From Cellulomonas sp. Leaf395 (GTDB taxonomy: Bacteria; Actinomycetota; Actinomycetes; Actinomycetales; Cellulomonadaceae), in assembly GCF_001424125.1 (NCBI RefSeq), contig NZ_LMQI01000001.1:709688-773687 (forward strand): DNA of 64,000 nt. The letters are read 5' to 3'. The position numbers were made by a program, and so were the translations under genes. Below the pieces are notes generated by a model. That model saw nothing but the letters and a program-made list of their open reading frames with translations. It was not told where the DNA came from and ran no database searches. Shown piece after piece: positions 60,781 through 64,000 of this stretch. How positions within the stretch are numbered: the first letter of the stretch is position 1; each line of letters opens with the position of its first letter.

Positions 60781-62634
60781 GTGGCCATCGACATCTCGGA
60801 CGCCCCACCGCCCACCGACACCCGCCAGCCCGTGCTGCAGGTGCGGGACCTCGGCGTCGACTTCTATGTGGACGGCACCTGGTACCCGGCCGCGGCCGGC
60901 ATCAACTACGACGTGCGCCCTGGCGAGGTGCTCGCGATCGTCGGCGAGTCCGGTTCCGGCAAGACGCAGTCGTCGATGGCGCTCATGGGCCTGCTCCCGC
61001 CCAACGGCCGGGCCCGTGGCTCGGCCGTGATCGGGGACCGCGAGCTCATCGGGATGCCGGCGCACAAGCTGCGCCGGATCCGCGGCAAGGAGATCGCGAT
61101 GATCTTCCAGGAGCCGATGACCGCGCTGAACCCGGTCTTCACCATCGGCTTCCAGATCGTCGAGACCCTGCGGACCCACTTCGAGATGGGTCCGGCGGAG
61201 GCCCGGGTGCGGGCGCTCGAGCTCCTGCGTCTCGTCGAGATCCCGAACCCCGAGACCCGGATCGACGCGTACCCGCACCAGCTGTCCGGCGGTCAGCGAC
61301 AGCGCGCGATGATCGCCCAGGCCCTCGCCTGCGACCCGAAGCTGCTCATCGCGGACGAGCCGACCACCGCCCTCGACGTCACCGTCCAGGCCGAGATCCT
61401 CAAGCTGATGCGGGACCTGCGTTCGCGCATCGACTCGGGCATCGTGCTGATCACGCACGACATGGGCGTCGTCGCCGACATGGCGGACACGATGATCGTG
61501 ATGAAGGACGGCAAGGTCGTCGAGCAGGGGGAGGCGCGCCAGCTGTTCGCGAACCCCCAGCACCCGTACACGATCAAGCTGCTCGACGCGGTCCCGCACC
61601 TCGGGCGCAGCACCGAGGCTCAGAAGGCGGAGGACGCGGCGCAGTCCGGGACGACCGCGACCCCGGTCGCGGACGCGCCGGCGGTCACCACGTCGGACCG
61701 CGCGGTCGTCCTCGAGGCGAAGCAGATGGTCATCGAGTACCCCGGCCGTCGTCGCACGCCGGCCTTCCGCGCCGTCGACGGGGTGGACCTGACCATCCGC
61801 GCCGGTGAGGTCGTCGGGCTCGTCGGTGAGTCCGGGTCGGGCAAGACCACGATCGGTCGCGCGGTCGTCGGGCTGCTGCCCGTCACGTCGGGCACGCTGC
61901 GGATCGTCGGCCAGGACATGGTGGGCGCGTCGAACAAGGACCTCAAGCCGCTGCGCACCAAGGTCGGGATCGTCTTCCAGGACCCGGGCTCATCGCTCAA
62001 CCCGCGGCTGCCCATCGGCGAGTCCATCGCGGAGCCGCTGCTGCTTCACCGCGGGCTCAAGGGCGCGGAGATGTCGAGGGCCGTCGAGACGCTCCTGGAC
62101 CAGGTCGAGCTGCCGCGCGCGATGCGCAACCGGTACCCGCACGAGCTGTCCGGCGGTCAGCGCCAGCGCGTCGGCATCGCCCGCTCGCTCGCGCTCGAGC
62201 CGCAGCTGCTGGTCGCGGACGAGCCGACGTCCGCCCTCGACGTCTCGGTCCAGGCGACCGTGCTCGCGCTCTTCCAGGACCTGCAGCGCGAGCACGGCTT
62301 CGCGTGCCTGTTCATCAGCCACGACCTCGCCGTCGTGGAGATGCTCGCGGACCGGATCGCCGTCATGCACAACGGCAAGCTGGTCGAGGTGGGCGAGACC
62401 GCGCAGGTGGTCAACCACCCGAAGGACCCGTACACGCAGCGGCTGCTCGCCGCGGTGCCGGTGCCGGACCCCGCTGCGCAGCAGGCCCGACGTGAGGCGC
62501 GCGACGCGCTCCTCGAGGCGCAGCGCGACGAGCTCGAGCGCGACGAGCTGGTCAAGGCGCACGACGCCGAGAACATCGACGCGCACGACATCACCGACGT
62601 CGACAACGAGCGGATGACCGGCCGCGGGTTCTGA
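60781..62634 (+). CDS. Fused DppD-DppF peptide ABC transporter ATPase
   Basis: A 617-residue protein with two complete ABC domains. Domain 1 (about 15-265): Walker [12 protein letters not shown]-loop [11 protein letters not shown], signature [15 protein letters not shown], Walker [14 protein letters not shown]-loop ITHD. Domain 2 (about 320-570): [53 protein letters not shown]. Each ends in the oligopeptide-transporter C-terminal segment ([24 protein letters not shown]). Both sites look catalytically competent. GTG 60781 is used; GGAAGG lies about 12 nt upstream. It should drive the two permeases, though a minus-strand gene lies between. Confidence 0.94.
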   Translation: MAIDISDAPPPTDTRQPVLQVRDLGVDFYVDGTWYPAAAGINYDVRPGEVLAIVGESGSGKTQSSMALMGLLPPNGRARGSAVIGDRELIGMPAHKLRRIRGKEIAMIFQEPMTALNPVFTIGFQIVETLRTHFEMGPAEARVRALELLRLVEIPNPETRIDAYPHQLSGGQRQRAMIAQALACDPKLLIADEPTTALDVTVQAEILKLMRDLRSRIDSGIVLITHDMGVVADMADTMIVMKDGKVVEQGEARQLFANPQHPYTIKLLDAVPHLGRSTEAQKAEDAAQSGTTATPVADAPAVTTSDRAVVLEAKQMVIEYPGRRRTPAFRAVDGVDLTIRAGEVVGLVGESGSGKTTIGRAVVGLLPVTSGTLRIVGQDMVGASNKDLKPLRTKVGIVFQDPGSSLNPRLPIGESIAEPLLLHRGLKGAEMSRAVETLLDQVELPRAMRNRYPHELSGGQRQRVGIARSLALEPQLLVADEPTSALDVSVQATVLALFQDLQREHGFACLFISHDLAVVEMLADRIAVMHNGKLVEVGETAQVVNHPKDPYTQRLLAAVPVPDPAAQQARREARDALLEAQRDELERDELVKAHDAENIDAHDITDVDNERMTGRGF

Positions 62635-62635
62635 C

Positions 62636-62680
62636 CCGGGGATGCCCGCGCGCGGTGCTCGCGCATCCGGCGCGCCCCGG
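62636..62680 (+). terminator. Stem-loop after the fused ATPase gene
   Basis: CCGGGG (62636-62641) with CCCCGG (62675-62680), and an inner GATGC/GCATC plus CGCG/CGCG pairing. It is an imperfect hairpin directly after the stop codon. Confidence 0.35.
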
Positions 62681-62717
62681 CTCCGTTCTTCCGATTCGAG
62701 CAGATCTGTCCGGCAGG

Positions 62718-62746
62718 TTGACCTTTTGGTGGAAACGACCGATACC
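62718..62746 (+). promoter_or_regulatory. Promoter of the second binding-protein gene
   Basis: TTGACC (62718-62723), 17 bp, GATACC (62741-62746), in a less GC-rich patch 56 bp before the start codon. It indicates independent transcription of this gene. Confidence 0.5.
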
Positions 62747-62801
62747 TCGGTGACGGGGCGCGGTGGCCGCCTCGATGATGTCGGTTCTCTGGAGGCGCGC
62801 G

Positions 62802-64000
62802 GTGTTCAAGGGGTCACGTTTCGGGGTCGTCGCGCTGGTCGCGCTCCTGGCGGTCGGGGGCTGCACGCAGGAGGCGCCTGCGCCGGACCGGACCGGCACC
62901 GCGGTGGTGACGGTGGGGATGCCGTTCACGTCGCTGAACGGCGGGACCGCTGAGGGTCGAGCGCCCGGCAGCACGCTGGTGCGTTCCTTGGTGCAGGCGG
63001 GGTTCGTCTCGCTCGACCAGGACGGCGCCGCGGTGTTCGACGAGACCTTCGGCACCGTGCAGAAGGTCAGCGACTCGCCCCTGACGGTGACGTACACCAT
63101 CGACCCCGCGGCGACCTGGTCGGACGGGACGGCCGTCACCCCCGCCGACCTGCTGCTCGAGTGGGCAGCACGCAGCGGTCAGCTCGACGACGTGACCCCC
63201 GAGCTCGACGCGCAGGGCGGCATCACCAACAACGACGCGCTCGACGCGGGGGTCGCGTTCGCGGCGGCCTCGCCGGCGCTCGTGCAGGCGCAGCAGCTGC
63301 CGACCGTGGACGGAGCGACACTGACGCTCGTCTACGCGACGCCCGTCCCGGACTGGCAGGTCGCGCTCGACGTCAACGTCCCCGCGCACGTCGTGGGGCA
63401 GACCTCGCTGGGGGTCGAGGACCCGACGGAGGCGGCCGCGGCGGTGACCAAGGCGATCGTCGACGAGGACAAGGAGGCGCTGAGCTCGATCTCCGCGGCC
63501 TGGCGGACGGACTTCGACGCCGACGCGCTCGCGCAGCACGTCGACCAGGCGGTCTCCACCGGCCCGTACGCCGTGGACGTCATCGTGCCGGGCGAGCGTG
63601 TCGAGCTGGTCCGCAACGACGAGTACGAGGGCGACGGTGCCGCGAGCTACGACCGCGTGGTGGTGCGCAGCGACCTGGAGCCGTTGGAGCAGGTCGAGGC
63701 GCTCGCCGCGGGCTCGGTGGACGTGGTTGCTCCGACGGACACCCGGGACGTGCTCGACGCCCTGGCGGACGTGACCGGCGCGGACGTGCGCACGGGTGGT
63801 GACAGCACGCTCCAGCTCCAGGTCCAGGCAGCCGGGGCCGGCGCGTTCGACCCCGCCACGTACGGCGGTGACGCCGCGGTCGCGTCGGCGGTGCGCCACG
63901 CCTTCCTGGCGACCGTGCCGCGGGACGCCATCGTCTCGAGCGTGGTCGCTCCGCTGTGGCCGGAAGCGGTCGTCGCCTCGGCGCTGCTGCCCACCGTCGG
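62802..64000 (+). CDS. Second peptide ABC transporter binding lipoprotein (OppA family), 3' end missing
   Basis: The gene runs off the window; 399 residues are visible. GTG 62802 has GGAGG 6 nt upstream and opens a signal peptide ending in a lipobox (LAVGGC, Cys about 21). The mature part is clearly paralogous to the 55439 gene product: [40 protein letters not shown] and [20 protein letters not shown] match the corresponding stretches there in order. It is more Ala/Val-rich. It probably binds a related ligand and may use the same permease/ATPase complex. It has its own likely promoter. Confidence 0.9.
   Translation, partial: MFKGSRFGVVALVALLAVGGCTQEAPAPDRTGTAVVTVGMPFTSLNGGTAEGRAPGSTLVRSLVQAGFVSLDQDGAAVFDETFGTVQKVSDSPLTVTYTIDPAATWSDGTAVTPADLLLEWAARSGQLDDVTPELDAQGGITNNDALDAGVAFAAASPALVQAQQLPTVDGATLTLVYATPVPDWQVALDVNVPAHVVGQTSLGVEDPTEAAAAVTKAIVDEDKEALSSISAAWRTDFDADALAQHVDQAVSTGPYAVDVIVPGERVELVRNDEYEGDGAASYDRVVVRSDLEPLEQVEALAAGSVDVVAPTDTRDVLDALADVTGADVRTGGDSTLQLQVQAAGAGAFDPATYGGDAAVASAVRHAFLATVPRDAIVSSVVAPLWPEAVVASALLPTV

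Noticed and set aside
55439..64000. A mobile island for the peptide importer
   Set aside because: No integrase, transposase, tRNA end or flanking repeat is visible, and base composition and codon use match the rest of the window.

Overview
The window is a high-GC stretch of chromosome from an actinobacterium, most likely Cellulomonas or a close relative. The evidence is the strong G/C bias at third codon positions, frequent GTG starts, ATGA/GTGA stop-start overlaps, a mycothiol gene (mca), and many candidate leaderless promoters (a TAnnnT-like -10 box 6-8 nt before the start codon). I recall the gene order metB, greA, DUF4307, mca, small membrane protein, hemolysin III, Z-prenyl synthase, phoH, fum, xseB-xseA, ispH, ychF as matching the Rv1079-Rv1112 segment of Mycobacterium tuberculosis. 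On that basis this is a conserved core backbone carrying accessory insertions. I see no tRNA, rRNA, insertion sequence, phage gene or CRISPR array.

Layout. 0-8.8 kb: 3' part of a CE7 acetylxylan esterase; a methyltransferase; an alpha/beta hydrolase-TetR operon with a clear operator; an FKBP prolyl isomerase; a MerR regulator facing a transglutaminase-like gene; an alditol-oxidase-like flavoenzyme; a CPBP protease-like membrane protein; a SelW-like protein; MsrA. 9-20 kb: the core metB / AI-2E family / ilvA operon, greA, DUF4307, mca operon, hemolysin III, uppS-like gene and phoH. 20-33 kb: a MarR/methyltransferase pair with His-rich tails, an L,D-transpeptidase lipoprotein, an unknown exported protein, a large four-gene FtsX-type ABC system (one ATPase carries an AbrB-like domain), and a divergent PadR-MFS drug-exporter pair. 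33-48.5 kb: fumC, carbonic anhydrase, a LpqY-SugABC-like sugar importer, a PfkB kinase coupled to xseB/xseA, ispH, rmuC, an ABC-2-like exporter and ychF.

48.6-55 kb is an accessory island. It holds two paralogous hemerythrin-domain proteins (one in an operon with a SRPBCC protein, one divergent from a CGNR regulator), an exported sugar-isomerase-like protein, an NTF2-VOC fusion protein, a methyltransferase, a GNAT enzyme and a deazaflavin-type nitroreductase. 55.4-64 kb is an Opp/Dpp-type peptide importer with unusual architecture: strong hairpins after the binding protein, an enlarged first permease, a gene on the opposite strand inside the cluster, a fused two-domain ATPase, and a second paralogous binding protein running off the window end.

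Regulatory DNA is readable at many local regulator genes: palindromes or MerR-type spacing next to the TetR, MerR, MarR, PadR and CGNR genes and at the hemolysin III promoter. No single gene cluster can be shown from sequence alone to be a new system. The most unusual candidates are the His-rich MarR/methyltransferase pair, the paired hemerythrin loci and the rearranged peptide importer.
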